This document shows positions 15,346-24,961 of a DNA stretch of 64,000 bases, piece after piece (positions within the stretch are counted from its first letter, which is position 1; the number at the start of each line of letters is the position of its first letter). Under the pieces are notes generated by a model. It was not told where the DNA came from. It saw only the letters and a list, made by a program, of their open reading frames with translations, and did not search any database. The translations under genes and the position numbers were made by a program. Source of the stretch: Cellulosimicrobium sp. ES-005 (GTDB lineage: Bacteria > Actinomycetota > Actinomycetes > Actinomycetales > Cellulomonadaceae); NCBI RefSeq assembly GCF_040448685.1, contig NZ_CP159290.1, positions 744,001-808,000 of the forward strand. The letters are read 5' to 3'.

Positions 15346-16032
15346 TCAGCCCCGGTGCTCGTCGCGCACGGGCGGCAGGGGGGAGCGCGCGGCCCGCACG
15401 GTGAGGCGGAGCATCGCGCCGGTCGCGTGGTCGACGTCGGCGACGTCGTCGCGCCGGACGGCGTCGAGCGCGGCCCAGAGGAGCTCGCGCGCGATCGCGG
15501 CCTCCCGCTCGTCGAGACGCGCGGAGACCGACTCGACGGCGCTCATCGCGACGAGGACGCGCATGCCCGCGGACGTCGGGGGCGCGATGCGCACGCGTCG
15601 GATCTCGACGGCGTCGCGCAGGGCCCGGCGCTCGACGCGCGAGAGCCGAGGGCCGGCGACGTGCAGGAGGACGCGCGTGAGGAGCGCGGCCGAGACGCCG
15701 AGGACCGCGGCGACGAGGACGAGGGCGACGGGCTCCAGGGCGTGCCCGACGAGGACGGCGGCGATCGCGGTCGCCGCGCCCGCGACGAGCCCCAGGCGCA
15801 CGCCGTCGACCGACGCGTGCCACTCGGCGTGCCGCCGCACCCGGTCGAGCTCGCGGGGGGTCAGGCCGGGGACCAGCACGTCGGTGCGCTGGACGATGCG
15901 GTCCGGCGCCCCGGCGACGGCCCCGTGGAGGCAGCGCGCCGTCGTCCAGGTCGAGTACCCCCAGACCGTGGGACGGATCTCGTCCCGACGGTCCTCGTGC
16001 GTGCGGTCGGTGGACCGGTCGTGCCCGTGCAT
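15346..16032 (-). CDS. Conserved-type membrane protein of unknown function, two helices
   Basis: A 228-residue protein I do not recognise. Residues ~55-80 (LRLGLVAGAATAIAAVLVGHAL) and ~83-108 (VALVLVAAVLGVSAALLTRVLLHV) are two adjacent membrane helices. The rest is polar and Arg/Asp-rich, with ARLDEREAAIARELLWAALDAVRRDD near the C-terminus forming a charged helix. The ATG at 16032 was chosen; another in frame at 16095 would add 21 residues, and neither has a good ribosome site. It lies downstream of a TetR gene on the same strand, 110 bases away. Confidence 0.6.
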   Translation of the reverse strand: MHGHDRSTDRTHEDRRDEIRPTVWGYSTWTTARCLHGAVAGAPDRIVQRTDVLVPGLTPRELDRVRRHAEWHASVDGVRLGLVAGAATAIAAVLVGHALEPVALVLVAAVLGVSAALLTRVLLHVAGPRLSRVERRALRDAVEIRRVRIAPPTSAGMRVLVAMSAVESVSARLDEREAAIARELLWAALDAVRRDDVADVDHATGAMLRLTVRAARSPLPPVRDEHRG

Positions 16033-16105
16033 GAAGTGCCCCGCTTCGTCGGTCTCGTGCTTCCGCAAGGAGAGACGGGTGCGCCCGGGCGCCATGACGC
16101 GGGTT

Positions 16106-16121
16106 CGGGGAAGTTTCCCCG
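16106..16121. terminator. Short perfect hairpin CGGGGAA-GT-TTCCCCG
   Basis: A 7-bp perfect stem with a 2-base loop, flanked by a direct repeat of CCCGGGCGCC (16084-16093 and 16118-16127). It stands 22 bases after the TetR stop and could end that transcript, or be an operator for the downstream membrane-protein gene. Confidence 0.35.
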
Positions 16122-16142
16122 GGCGCCCCGTGGACGGACGCG

Positions 16143-16790
16143 TCAGGACTTGGTCGTGATGAGGTGCGGGCGCTTCTCCATGTCCGCGAGGCCGTTCCAC
16201 GCGAGGTTGACGAGGTGCGCCGCGACCTCGGTCTTCTTGGGCGAGCGCACGTCGAGCCAGTACTGCCCGGTGAGCGCGACCATGCCGACGAGCATCTGCG
16301 CGTAGATGGGCGCGACCTTCGGGTCGAGCCCGCGCGTGCGGAACTGGTGGGCGAGCAGGTGCTCGACCTGGGTCGCGACGTCGCCGATGAGGCTGGAGAA
16401 CGTCCCCGTGGCCTGGGCGACGGGGGAGTCTCGCACGAGGATGCGGAACCCGTCCTCGGACGCCTCGATGTAGGACAGGAGCGCGAGCGCGGTGCGCTCG
16501 AGCAGGACCTTGGGGTGGCCGCCCTCGTCGAGCGCGCCGGAGAGCGCCGCCGTGAGCGCCTGGACCTCGCGGTCCACGACGACGGCGTAGATGCCCTCCT
16601 TGCCGCCGAAGTGCTCGTACACGACCGGCTTGGACACCTCGGCGCGCGCAGCGATCTCCTCGACGCTCGTCCCCTCGAACCCCTTCTCGGCGAAGAGCCC
16701 GCGGCTCACGGCGAGCAGCTGCTCGCGCCGCTGGCTCGCGGTCATGCGGGATCGGGGGGTGCGTCTGGACTCGGCCACGGGGTCCATCAT
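16143..16790 (-). CDS. TetR-family transcriptional regulator
   Basis: A 215-residue regulator with a clear TetR helix-turn-helix: FAEKGFEGTSVEEIAARAEVSKPVVYEHFGGKEGIYAVVV at residues ~32-71. The C-terminal ligand domain includes FRILVRDSPVAQATGTFSSL. The start is one of two adjacent ATGs (16790 or 16787); a weak GAGCGGG lies upstream. Similar proteins with a PVVYEHFGGKEG core are common next to actinobacterial glmU. The ligand is unknown. It is divergent from the tRNA-Gln/glmU locus. Confidence 0.9.
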   Translation of the reverse strand: MMDPVAESRRTPRSRMTASQRREQLLAVSRGLFAEKGFEGTSVEEIAARAEVSKPVVYEHFGGKEGIYAVVVDREVQALTAALSGALDEGGHPKVLLERTALALLSYIEASEDGFRILVRDSPVAQATGTFSSLIGDVATQVEHLLAHQFRTRGLDPKVAPIYAQMLVGMVALTGQYWLDVRSPKKTEVAAHLVNLAWNGLADMEKRPHLITTKS

Positions 16791-16985
16791 GCCGTGCACC
16801 CGCTCGCGTGCCCCGCACCGGTGTGGCGCAGGCAACTGTCGCGGTGAGCGAGGGCCAGGGTGCGGACCGGACGAGACGGGCACGACCGGCGTCGGGCACG
16901 GGGAGCGACCTGGCAGACTGTTCCCGGACCCACCCCGCCCGTCGTGGCCCGGGAACGCACCGGGCGCGAGCGTCGCCGGGTCCGA

Positions 16986-17057
16986 TCCGCCTTGGTGTAA
17001 TCGGCAGCACAAGGGTTTTTGGTGCCCTTGGTCCAGGTTCGAGTCCTGGGGGCGGAG
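16986..17057 (+). tRNA. tRNA-Gln (anticodon TTG)
   Basis: A complete cloverleaf of 72 bases. The acceptor TCCGCCT pairs with GGGCGGA, leaving discriminator G. The D stem is GTGT/GCAC, the anticodon stem AGGGT/GCCCT with TTG at 17019-17021, and the T arm CCAGG-TTCGAGT-CCTGG. CCA is not encoded (CTC follows). A possible -10 element CAGACT lies at 16914-16919. It stands 30 bases upstream of glmU, the usual actinobacterial arrangement. I found no integrase gene or repeated tRNA 3' end near it. Confidence 0.95.
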
Positions 17058-17087
17058 CTCGTGCCACCGATCCCGAGGGGAACACCC

Positions 17088-18764
17088 ATGGAAGCTCAGC
17101 AGGGAACCGACCCCGCCGTCGCCCCCGCTGCCGTGATCGTCCTCGCCGCCGGCGAGGGCACGCGGATGAAGTCGTCCACCCCGAAGATGCTCCACACGCT
17201 CGCGGGTCGCAGCCTGCTCGGGCACGTGCTCGTCGCGGCGCGCTCGCTCGACCCGGCGCTGCTCGCCGTCGTCGTGCGGCACGAGCGCGACCGCGTCGCC
17301 GAGCACGCCGTCTCGGTCGACCCGGACGCGGTGGTCGTGGACCAGGACGAGATCCCCGGCACCGGGCGCGCGGTGCAGTGCGCGCTCGCCGCGCTCGACG
17401 CCAAGGCCCACGCGCAGGCGCTGCTGCACGGCGTGCCCGACGGCGAGGAGGGGCGCGGCCTCGGCGACGGGCTCGAGGGCCCCGTGGTCGTGACCGCGGG
17501 CGACACCCCCCTGCTCGACGGCGGCACGCTCGCCCAGCTCCTCGCCGCGCACGTCGTGGACGGCAACGCGGTGACGATGCTGACGACCGAGCTCGAGGAC
17601 GCGACCGGCTACGGGCGCGTCGTGCGCGACGGGTCGGGCGACGTGCAGCGGATCGTCGAGCACAAGGACGCGTCGGCCGACGAGCGCGCGATCCGCGAGG
17701 TCAACGCGTCGATCTACGTGTTCGACGCCGCGGTCCTGCGGCGCGGCCTGGGCACGCTCGGCCGCGACAACGCGCAGGGCGAGGTCTACCTGACGGACGT
17801 CGTCGCGGCGGCGCGCGCCGAGGGCGGCACGGTCCGGGCGCTCGTCTCGGCGGACCCGACGATCGTCGAGGGCGTCAACGACCGCGTGCAGCTCGCGACG
17901 CTGCGCGCGGAGCTCAACCGCCGGATCCTCGAGGACTGGATGCGCGAGGGCGTGACCGTCGTCGACCCGGCGACGACGTGGGTCGACGTCGACGTCGAGC
18001 TCGCGCGCGACGTGACCCTGCTCCCCGGCACGCAGCTCCACGGGGCGACGGTCGTCGCCGAGGGCGCGACGATCGGCCCGGACACGACGCTCACCGACAC
18101 CGAGGTCGGCGCGGGCGCGACGGTGACCCGGACGCACGGCAGCCTCGCGGTCCTGGGGGCGGGCACGTCCGTCGGCCCGTTCGCCTACCTGCGGCCCGGC
18201 ACCGTGCTCGGCGCCCAGGGCAAGATCGGCACGTTCGTCGAGACGAAGAACGCGGAGATCGGCGAGGGTTCCAAGATCCCGCACCTGTCCTACGTGGGGG
18301 ACGCGACGATCGGCGAGCACACGAACATCGGCGCCGCGTCGGTCACCGTCAACTACGACGGCGTCCACAAGCACCGCACGGTGATCGGCTCGCACGCGCG
18401 CACGGGCGCGGACAACATGTTCGTCGCCCCGGTGTCCGTGGGCGACGGCGCCTACACCGCCGCCGGCTCGGTCATCCGCCGCGACGTGCCCGCGGGTGCG
18501 CTCGGGGTGAGCGGCGGGCAGCAGCGCAACATCGAGGGCTGGGTCGAGCGCCGCCGCCCCGGCACCCCGGCGGCCGACGCCGCGGCCGCCGCGCGCGCGA
18601 GCGACCCCGAGGCGCCGCCGCTCGGTGCGCAGGCCCAGGCGCAGCTCGCGGACCAGAGCGCCGCCGCGACCGCCGAGCGCCCGACCCCGCCGCCGCCCGG
18701 GCCCGAGCTGGAGCACACGCTCGAGGCGCTGCGTGGCGGTCGCCCCGCGACCACGGCAGACTGA
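17088..18764 (+). CDS. glmU: Bifunctional GlcNAc-1-phosphate uridylyltransferase / glucosamine-1-phosphate acetyltransferase
   Basis: A 558-residue cytosolic enzyme that makes UDP-GlcNAc, the precursor of peptidoglycan and many surface glycans. The N-terminal pyrophosphorylase domain opens with [18 protein letters not shown]. The C-terminal left-handed beta-helix has hexapeptide repeats with [17 protein letters not shown] and the catalytic [18 protein letters not shown] / NYDGVHKH region. A ~75-residue Ala/Pro-rich acidic tail follows, longer than in E. coli (456 residues) but usual in actinobacteria. GAGGGG precedes the ATG at 17088; earlier in-frame starts would lie inside tRNA-Gln. prs follows 68 bases downstream. 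Confidence 0.98.
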   Translation: MEAQQGTDPAVAPAAVIVLAAGEGTRMKSSTPKMLHTLAGRSLLGHVLVAARSLDPALLAVVVRHERDRVAEHAVSVDPDAVVVDQDEIPGTGRAVQCALAALDAKAHAQALLHGVPDGEEGRGLGDGLEGPVVVTAGDTPLLDGGTLAQLLAAHVVDGNAVTMLTTELEDATGYGRVVRDGSGDVQRIVEHKDASADERAIREVNASIYVFDAAVLRRGLGTLGRDNAQGEVYLTDVVAAARAEGGTVRALVSADPTIVEGVNDRVQLATLRAELNRRILEDWMREGVTVVDPATTWVDVDVELARDVTLLPGTQLHGATVVAEGATIGPDTTLTDTEVGAGATVTRTHGSLAVLGAGTSVGPFAYLRPGTVLGAQGKIGTFVETKNAEIGEGSKIPHLSYVGDATIGEHTNIGAASVTVNYDGVHKHRTVIGSHARTGADNMFVAPVSVGDGAYTAAGSVIRRDVPAGALGVSGGQQRNIEGWVERRRPGTPAADAAAAARASDPEAPPLGAQAQAQLADQSAAATAERPTPPPPGPELEHTLEALRGGRPATTAD

Positions 18765-18832
18765 CCGCGACCGGCCGAGACCTCCTCAGACCTACCCCGC
18801 ACCCGGAAACACCACCGAAGGAACCCACTGGT

Positions 18833-19816
18833 ATGAGCAGCACGATCGCCGGCAACGGGGAGAAGTCCCTCGTCCTCGCCTCGGGGCGCGCGCACCCCGA
18901 GCTGGCCAACGACGTCGCGCGGGAGCTGGGCATCGACCTGCTGCCCACGACCGCGTACGACTTCGCGAACGGCGAGATCTACGTCCGGTTCGGCGAGTCG
19001 GTGCGCGGCGCCGACGTCTTCATCCTCCAGAGCCACACCGCGCCGATCAACCAGTGGATCATGGAGCAGCTGCTCATGGTCGACGCGGCCAAGCGCGCCT
19101 CGGCCCGGACCATCACGGTCGTCCAGCCGTTCTACGGCTACGCCCGCCAGGACAAGAAGCACCGCGGCCGCGAGCCGATCTCGGCCCGCCTCATGTCCGA
19201 CCTGTTCACCGCCGCGGGCGCGGACCGCCTCATGAGCGTCGACCTGCACGCCGCGCAGACCCAGGGCTTCTTCGACGGCCCGGTCGACCACCTGTGGGCG
19301 ATGCCGATCCTCACCGACTACGTGCGCACGCGCGTCGACACGTCGAACGTCACGGTCGTCTCGCCCGACGCCGGCCGCATCCGCGTCGCCGAGCAGTGGG
19401 CCGCGAAGCTCGGCGGCGGGCCGCTCGCGTTCGTGCACAAGACACGCGACGTGACGCGCCCGAACCAGGCGGTCGCCAACCGCGTCGTCGGCGACGTCGA
19501 GGGCCGCGACTGCGTGCTGGTCGACGACCTCATCGACACCGGCGGCACCATCGCCGAGGCGGTGCGCGTCATCCTCGCCGCGGGGGCGCGGTCGGTCATC
19601 GTGGCGGCGACGCACGGCGTGCTGTCCGACCCGGCGGCGCAGCGCCTCTCCGAGTGCGGGGCGAGCGAGGTCGTCATCACGGACACGCTGCCCATCGCCG
19701 CGGACAAGCAGTTCCCGCAGCTCACCGTGCTCTCCATCGCGCCGCTCGTCGCGCGCGCCATCCGCGAGGTGTTCGACGACGGGTCGGTCACCTCGCTCTT
19801 CGACGGCAACAGCTGA
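18833..19816 (+). CDS. prs: Ribose-phosphate pyrophosphokinase (PRPP synthase)
   Basis: A 327-residue enzyme making PRPP from ribose-5-phosphate and ATP, for nucleotide, His and Trp synthesis. It shows the class I features: YDFANGEIYVRFGESVRG near the N-terminus, QPFYGYARQDKKHRGREPIS (ATP site), the catalytic loop FVHKTRDV and the PRPP-binding loop CVLVDDLIDTGGTI. GAAGGAAC precedes the ATG at 18833. It follows glmU as in most actinobacteria, but the usual next gene, rplY, is about 10 kb away here. Confidence 0.98.
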   Translation: MSSTIAGNGEKSLVLASGRAHPELANDVARELGIDLLPTTAYDFANGEIYVRFGESVRGADVFILQSHTAPINQWIMEQLLMVDAAKRASARTITVVQPFYGYARQDKKHRGREPISARLMSDLFTAAGADRLMSVDLHAAQTQGFFDGPVDHLWAMPILTDYVRTRVDTSNVTVVSPDAGRIRVAEQWAAKLGGGPLAFVHKTRDVTRPNQAVANRVVGDVEGRDCVLVDDLIDTGGTIAEAVRVILAAGARSVIVAATHGVLSDPAAQRLSECGASEVVITDTLPIAADKQFPQLTVLSIAPLVARAIREVFDDGSVTSLFDGNS

Positions 19817-19831
19817 CGGGCGACTGTCGGC

Positions 19832-21871
19832 TCAGCCGAAGGGCGCAGCGAGCCAGGCGGTCACCGCGGCGGTGGTGGACGCGTCGAGGTCGACGTCGAC
19901 CGTGCTGCCGACCACCTGGAGGATCGTGGCGGCCAGCGCGGCGCGCGACGGGTCGTCGAGCTCCTGGAGCGCGGCGGGGTTCGCCGCGCCGCGCTCCAGG
20001 AGGTAGCGCAGCACCTCGACGGCGATCCCGTCGCACGACGCCGCCAAGGTGTTGTGCATGACGGCGAGCGCGTGCATCGCCGTGGCCTCGTGCCGTGGCG
20101 ACCCGGTGATGACCTCGAGCACCCGCGGCCTGGCCGCGGCGAGCGCCTGCGGCGTGCCCAGGCCGGCGGTGCGGAGCGCCGCCCCATACCGCTCGAACAG
20201 GTCGAGGCACAGCAGGTCGGTCGCGGGTCGGCGTCCGAACTCCTGGCGGAACTGCTCGCTCTTTCGGTAGTCGGCGAGCTGGGGGTCGTCGTAGAGCCAC
20301 GACCGGAGGTCCGGCTCGGGGACGGCGAGCCGCAGCGCCGCCGTCGCGTCGTCGAAGTCCGGCGCGGGCAGGGTGGCGCGGGTGCACGCGCGGTTGTAGT
20401 GCACCCGCGGGCTCAGCGCGACGGTGACGCGTGCGTCCGCCGGCGGGACGACCAGCTGCCTCACCGCGACCCCGTGCGCGCGACCGAGCTCGAACAGCGG
20501 GGTCGCGAGCGACCGCAGCGACGCGACGAGGCGTGCCAGGTCGTCGTCCACCTGACGCTCCGCGGGTACCGCGAACGTGTTCAGCTCCCCGGCCAGCTCG
20601 TCGAGGTCGGCCTGGACGCTCGTCGCGAAGCAGGGTTGCGGCGAGCCTGCGGGCCGCGTCACGAGGGTCCGGGCGAAGTGCTCGTTCACCGCGAGCGCCG
20701 CGCGGGTGTAGAGCGCGCGGAGCCGCAGGGACGTGTAGCGGGTGTCCGGACCGAGTGCAGGGGTCGTCTCGCCCGGTGTCGTCGCGTACCCGCTCGCGGC
20801 CGGACCGGACAGGTGGTGCGTGAGCCAGGTGCGGTAGGCGCGGATCACGTCCGGTCTCGTCTCGTGGCGGTGCAGGACGTTGCGGTAGGCGAGCTGCGCC
20901 AGCCAGTTCCCCGGGTCCAGGTCGACGGCCTGGGCCAGCGCCTCGCGCTGTGCGGCCTCGTCGCGCCGGAGGTCCGTCGTGGCGACGTAGTGCAGCCCGA
21001 GGCTGCGCCAGTCGGTCGCGCCGGCGAGCCCGTCGAACTCGGTCGGGTACGCGCGAGCGAGCGAGGTGAGGACCACCGCGGCCGAGAAGCGGTGCGCGTC
21101 CACGCCTTCGCCGAGGCCGAACGTGCTCCGGTCGACCGGGGCCGACGCGACCTGGACACCGTTCCGGGTCACGACCACCGCGACCACGCCGTCCGACTTC
21201 TCGTCGACGAGCACGCGCCACGGGGCCGAGCCCAGGAGCGACTCGACCAGGGTGACGACCGCTGCGGCCCACGAGCCGCCCGGCACCGCCGCGACGGCGT
21301 CCCCGAGGCCAGAGACGTCGGAACCTCTCGGGATCTCGACGCCTCGTGACGGGCGCGCGCCCAGGTCTCCGACGAGCGCGGCGATGTGCGCTGCTCGGGC
21401 GGGTGCCGCCGAACCGTCGCTCCCGGTCGCGACCACGGTGAGGCGGAGGCGTGTCGCGACCCAGTTGGCGAGGATCAGGACCCCCGCGACGGCGAGGACG
21501 GCCGCGGTCGTGAGAACGATCGCGGTCGTGCGCGGTCGCGCGGCCGCCTCCGCCGCCTCGTCGGTGGCCCCGAGGACCGCTCGGCCCCACGCGGGGACGA
21601 CGGTCATGAGCGCGGCAGCCACGACGCACAGGGCGACTCCCAGGCGGCCGTGCCCTTGCCGGTCGGGAGCGCTCGCCGTGCGCCAGGGCAGAGGAAGCAG
21701 GGTCAGCAAGCGTGCGCTGATCAGGAGTGCTGCCAGGACCGCGAGGAACGGGAGCACCAGCTCCGCGAACGGGCGCACGACGTCCGCGAAGAACGCGTCC
21801 CACCCGTCCTCGAGCTCGCCGGGCGACGGCGTGCCCGCGCCGGTCGTCAGGGACGCAGGTGTCGTGATCAT
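19832..21871 (-). CDS. Large membrane-anchored protein of unknown function
   Basis: A 679-residue protein I do not recognise. GGAGGAG precedes the ATG at 21871. Three hydrophobic segments are near the N-terminus: ~residues 36-58 (VLPFLAVLAALLISARLLTLL), ~78-97 (VALCVVAAALMTVVPAW) and ~115-135 (AIVLTTAAVLAVAGVLILANW). The remaining ~540 residues are soluble and probably cytoplasmic: first an alpha/beta segment (residues ~150-240) with ARPSRGVEIPRGSD, then helical repeats such as EALAQAVDLDPGNWLAQLAYRNVL, which resemble TPR units. It ends 15 bases after prs, convergently, with no terminator between. It is one of the genes separating prs from rplY. Confidence 0.7.
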   Translation of the reverse strand: MITTPASLTTGAGTPSPGELEDGWDAFFADVVRPFAELVLPFLAVLAALLISARLLTLLPLPWRTASAPDRQGHGRLGVALCVVAAALMTVVPAWGRAVLGATDEAAEAAARPRTTAIVLTTAAVLAVAGVLILANWVATRLRLTVVATGSDGSAAPARAAHIAALVGDLGARPSRGVEIPRGSDVSGLGDAVAAVPGGSWAAAVVTLVESLLGSAPWRVLVDEKSDGVVAVVVTRNGVQVASAPVDRSTFGLGEGVDAHRFSAAVVLTSLARAYPTEFDGLAGATDWRSLGLHYVATTDLRRDEAAQREALAQAVDLDPGNWLAQLAYRNVLHRHETRPDVIRAYRTWLTHHLSGPAASGYATTPGETTPALGPDTRYTSLRLRALYTRAALAVNEHFARTLVTRPAGSPQPCFATSVQADLDELAGELNTFAVPAERQVDDDLARLVASLRSLATPLFELGRAHGVAVRQLVVPPADARVTVALSPRVHYNRACTRATLPAPDFDDATAALRLAVPEPDLRSWLYDDPQLADYRKSEQFRQEFGRRPATDLLCLDLFERYGAALRTAGLGTPQALAAARPRVLEVITGSPRHEATAMHALAVMHNTLAASCDGIAVEVLRYLLERGAANPAALQELDDPSRAALAATILQVVGSTVDVDLDASTTAAVTAWLAAPFG

Positions 21872-21959
21872 GACGGCACTCCTCCATACCGGGCCTGGGC
21901 ACCGGCGAGGGCGCGGTGCCCCTTGTCGAGGAGGGAGCGCCGAGGACTCGAGCCTGTGA

Positions 21960-21995
21960 CGTCCCCGCGCGCGTGGGGACGGGAGACCGTACGGT
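21960..21995. promoter_or_regulatory. Two palindromes in a divergent promoter region
   Basis: CGTCCCC (21960-21966) pairs with GGGGACG (21975-21981), and ACCGTACGGT (21986-21995) is a perfect 10-base palindrome. They lie in the 173-base gap between the divergent membrane-protein gene (start 21871) and the SIMPL gene (start 22045). They are plausible regulator sites, with no further support. Confidence 0.35.
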
Positions 21996-22044
21996 GGGCG
22001 CCGGTCGAGAACGCGACGGGGGAAGGTCAGGAGAGGTGGTCGGT

Positions 22045-22656
22045 GTGGGTGGCTCAGGAGTGACGACCACCGGTCAGGGGGCGGTGACCGCGGCGCCGGA
22101 CGTCGCGGTCGTCGAGCTGGGCGCGGAGTCGAGCGCGCCCGGCGTCCAGGAGGCCCTCGACCGGGCGAACGCGGGGCTCGCCGCGGCGCGTGACGCGCTC
22201 GTCGCGGCGGGCGTCGACGCCGCGGACGTGCGCACGTCCCAGACGTCGACGTGGACGGAGCAGCGCGACGACGGCCCGCGCACGACGGCACGGCTCACCC
22301 TGCGCGCGACCGTGCGCGACGTCGCGGCGTGCGGCGAGATCGTCCGCGCCGCCCTCGACGCGGCGGGGCCCGTCGCGCGACTCGACTCGACGAGCCTCGC
22401 CGTCGGCGACCCCGGCCCGCTCGCCGTCGCGGCGCGCGACGCCGCGTTCGCCGACGCCCGTGCGCGCGCCGAGCAGTACGCCCGGCTCGCGGGCCGCTCG
22501 CTCGGCCCGGTCGTGGAGGTCCGCGAGGACGTCGGCGGGCCCGGCCCGGTGCCGCGCCTGATGGCTGCCAAGGCCGCGAGCGACGCGCTCGTCGTCGAGC
22601 CGGGCACGCAGGAGGTCCGTGCGAGCGTCACCGTCCGCTGGGAGCTCGCGGACTGA
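22045..22656 (+). CDS. SIMPL (DUF541) domain protein
   Basis: A 203-residue protein. The GTG at 22045 is preceded by AGGAGAGG at a good distance; GTGs at 22036 and 22060 are alternatives. It has the SIMPL layout: a conserved strand at the start (GQGAVTAAPDVAVVELG), DVRTSQTSTWTEQRDDG in the middle, and the C-terminal ARAEQYARLAGRSLGPVVEVRE plus EVRASVTVRWEL. Such proteins (BP26/YggE type) form ring or channel-like oligomers and are often periplasmic, but no signal peptide is visible here, so the actinobacterial form may be cytosolic. A GPP34 gene follows 91 bases later. Confidence 0.85.
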   Translation: MGGSGVTTTGQGAVTAAPDVAVVELGAESSAPGVQEALDRANAGLAAARDALVAAGVDAADVRTSQTSTWTEQRDDGPRTTARLTLRATVRDVAACGEIVRAALDAAGPVARLDSTSLAVGDPGPLAVAARDAAFADARARAEQYARLAGRSLGPVVEVREDVGGPGPVPRLMAAKAASDALVVEPGTQEVRASVTVRWELAD

Positions 22657-22747
22657 CGTCGCGCGGCGGGCGACCGTGCGCCTCGCACGCCTCGGCCATG
22701 ACAAAAGGCAGGTGTCCCCGGCCGGTGCGCGCCGTAGCGTGAGGACC

Positions 22748-23476
22748 ATGCTCATCCTCGAGGACTACCTGCTGCTCACGCTCGACGACGTGACCGGGAA
22801 GGCCGTCGTCGACGCCTCGTACCGCGAGCAGGTCGCCGCGGGGGCGCTCCTCGTCGAGCTGGCGCTCCTGGGGCGCGCGGACCTCGCGGGCAACGGCGAC
22901 GGCGGGCGGATCGGCCGCATCGTCGTGCGGGACGCGTCCCCGACCGGCAACGCGCTGCTCGACGAGGCGCTGACCGTCGTGCGGTCGCGCGAGGGGTCGA
23001 AGCCCAAGGCGCTCGTGGCGCCCCTCGCGAAGCTCAGGCCGGCGTCCCGCGCGATCGCCTCGCTCGCCGAGCGCGGCGTCCTGCGACGTGAGGAGGGCCG
23101 CGTGCTCGGGATCTTCCCGACCACGCGCTGGCCCGCGGCGGACACGCGCCACGAGGAGGGCGTGCGGGCCGACCTGTGGCGCGTCCTGGTCGACGGTGGT
23201 GCGCCGGACCTGCGGACGGCCGCCCTGGTCGCGATCCTCGCGGCGACCGGGCAGGCGGGCCGGGTGCTCGCGGCGGGCGGGGCGCCCGGCGCACCGGCCG
23301 TGGCCGACGCCGGGCACGAGGCGACGGGGCCGCGGCGCCGCGCCGTCGACGCCCGTGCGCGGGAGATCGCGCGGCAGAGCTGGGCGAGCGAGGCGGTGCG
23401 CGCCTACGTCGAGGAGGTCACCGCGGCGATCCTCGTGGGCGCCACGGTCGCGGCGACGGCGGCGGCAACGAGCTGA
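22748..23476 (+). CDS. GPP34 (GOLPH3-like) family protein
   Basis: A 242-residue protein starting MLILEDYLLLTLDDVTGK, the conserved N-terminus of bacterial GPP34 proteins. It continues with VELALLGRADL and the SLAERGVLRREEGRVLGIFPTTRWP segment (residues ~95-125). The family binds phosphatidylinositol-4-phosphate through a beta hairpin in eukaryotic GOLPH3, which sorts glycosyltransferases; the role in actinobacteria is unknown. The C-terminal ~45 residues are helical. It stands between a SIMPL gene and ugd. Confidence 0.88.
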   Translation: MLILEDYLLLTLDDVTGKAVVDASYREQVAAGALLVELALLGRADLAGNGDGGRIGRIVVRDASPTGNALLDEALTVVRSREGSKPKALVAPLAKLRPASRAIASLAERGVLRREEGRVLGIFPTTRWPAADTRHEEGVRADLWRVLVDGGAPDLRTAALVAILAATGQAGRVLAAGGAPGAPAVADAGHEATGPRRRAVDARAREIARQSWASEAVRAYVEEVTAAILVGATVAATAAATS

Positions 23477-23515
23477 GGCGCGTGGCCGGCAGACGTCGCC
23501 GTCGTGGCCGCGCAG

Positions 23516-24826
23516 TCAGGGGCGCCCGAGCGCGCGGTACGTCCAGCCCGCGTCGCGCCAGACGGCGGGGTCGAGCGCGTTGCGGCCGTCCAGGACGCGC
23601 CGGTGCGCGACGTGCTCGCCCAGCGCGCGAGGATCGAGGTCGCGGTACTCGCGCCACTCCGTGAGCAGGACGACGACGTCGGCCTCCTGCGCCGCCTCCT
23701 CGACGGTCGCCGCGAACTTGAGCTCCGGCGCGGTACGCCGCGCGTTCTCCACCGCGCGGGGGTCCGTGACGACGACGTGCGCGCCCTGCAGGTGCATCTG
23801 CATCGCGACGTTGAGCGCGGGGGAGTCCCGCGTGTCGTCGCTGTCGGGCTTGAACGCGGCGCCGAGGACGGCGACGTTGCGACCGACGATCGACCCGCCG
23901 CACACCTCGCGCGCGAGGTCCACCATGCGCACGCGTCGGCGCATGTTGATGGAGTCGACCTCCCGCAGGAACGACAGCGCCTGGTCGACGCCCAGCTCGC
24001 CCGCCCGGGCCATGAACGCGCGGATGTCCTTGGGCAGGCACCCGCCGCCGAACCCGAGGCCGGCGTTGAGGAAGCTGCGCCCGATGCGGGCGTCGTGCCC
24101 GATCGCGTCCGCGAGGACCGTGACGTCGCCCCCGGTCGCCTCGCACAGCTCGGCCATGGCGTTGATGAAGGAGATCTTCGTCGCGAGGAACGAGTTCGCC
24201 GCGACCTTGACGAGCTCGGCCGTCGCGAAGTCGGTGACGACCTTCGGCGTGCCGTCAGCGAGCACGCTCGCGTACACCTCGTCGAGGACGCGCTCCGAGG
24301 TGCCGTCGTCGCCCGGCTCGACGCCGTACACGAGGCGGTCCGGGTGGAGCGTGTCCTGGACGGCGTGACCCTCGCGGAGGAACTCCGGGTTCCACACGAG
24401 GCGCGCGGCGGGCTGCGCCTCACGGACGCGCGCGGCGAGGCGCGCGGCGGTCCCCACGGGCACGGTGGACTTGCCGACCACGACGTCGCCGGGGGACAGG
24501 TGCGGCAGGAGGGACTCGACCGCGGCGTCCACGTAGCGCAGGTCCGCCGCGTACTCGCCCTGTCGCTGCGGCGTGCCGACGCAGACGAAGTGGACCCGCG
24601 CCCCGGCCGCCCGGGACACGTCCGTCGTGAAGGACAGCCGGCCGCCCCCGACCTCCTGCTCGAGGAGGCGGGGCAGCCCGGGCTCGAAGAACGGGGCCTG
24701 GCCCGCGGTGAGCGCCGTGACCTTGTCGGCGTCGACGTCCACGCCCACGACGTCGTGCCCGAGGGACGCCATGCTGGCCGCGTGCACGGCGCCGAGGTAC
24801 CCGCAACCGACCACCGAGATGCGCAT
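23516..24826 (-). CDS. ugd: UDP-glucose 6-dehydrogenase
   Basis: A 436-residue enzyme oxidising UDP-glucose to UDP-glucuronate with NAD, a precursor for acidic surface glycans. The N-terminal Rossmann motif is VVGCGYLGAVHA (residues 5-16). The catalytic cysteine is C263 in GFGGGCLPKD. FKPDSDDTRDSPALNV and the C-terminal VLDGRNALDP complete the family pattern. GGAGG precedes the ATG at 24826. It is divergent from the LamG surface-protein gene, and the shared gap carries two GGGTGAA motifs also found in the glycan locus, which suggests that Ugd supplies that locus. Confidence 0.95.
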   Translation of the reverse strand: MRISVVGCGYLGAVHAASMASLGHDVVGVDVDADKVTALTAGQAPFFEPGLPRLLEQEVGGGRLSFTTDVSRAAGARVHFVCVGTPQRQGEYAADLRYVDAAVESLLPHLSPGDVVVGKSTVPVGTAARLAARVREAQPAARLVWNPEFLREGHAVQDTLHPDRLVYGVEPGDDGTSERVLDEVYASVLADGTPKVVTDFATAELVKVAANSFLATKISFINAMAELCEATGGDVTVLADAIGHDARIGRSFLNAGLGFGGGCLPKDIRAFMARAGELGVDQALSFLREVDSINMRRRVRMVDLAREVCGGSIVGRNVAVLGAAFKPDSDDTRDSPALNVAMQMHLQGAHVVVTDPRAVENARRTAPELKFAATVEEAAQEADVVVLLTEWREYRDLDPRALGEHVAHRRVLDGRNALDPAVWRDAGWTYRALGRP

Positions 24827-24902
24827 CGAGGTCCTCCGTAGGAGACGGTCTGGGTGTCGGCCCACGCTACTCCGCCGGGCGTGCCGGACGGCCGGGCCGT
24901 GG

Positions 24903-24961
24903 GGGTGAAATGACGGACAGGGGGCACCAACCGGTCGTGCGAGACGCCCGTGGCGGGTGAA
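24903..24961. promoter_or_regulatory. Two GGGTGAA motifs between ugd and the LamG gene
   Basis: GGGTGAA occurs at 24903-24909 (followed by ATGACGG) and 24955-24961 (followed by CTTCCGG) in the 265-base gap between the divergent starts 24826 and 25092. The same heptamer, with a C/G-rich 3' side, recurs in four other promoter regions of the glycan genes. Confidence 0.5.

Noticed and set aside
16986-17057. tRNA-Gln as an integration site for a genomic island
   Set aside because: No integrase or excisionase gene and no second copy of the tRNA 3' end was found nearby; the tRNA is next to glmU, its normal place.
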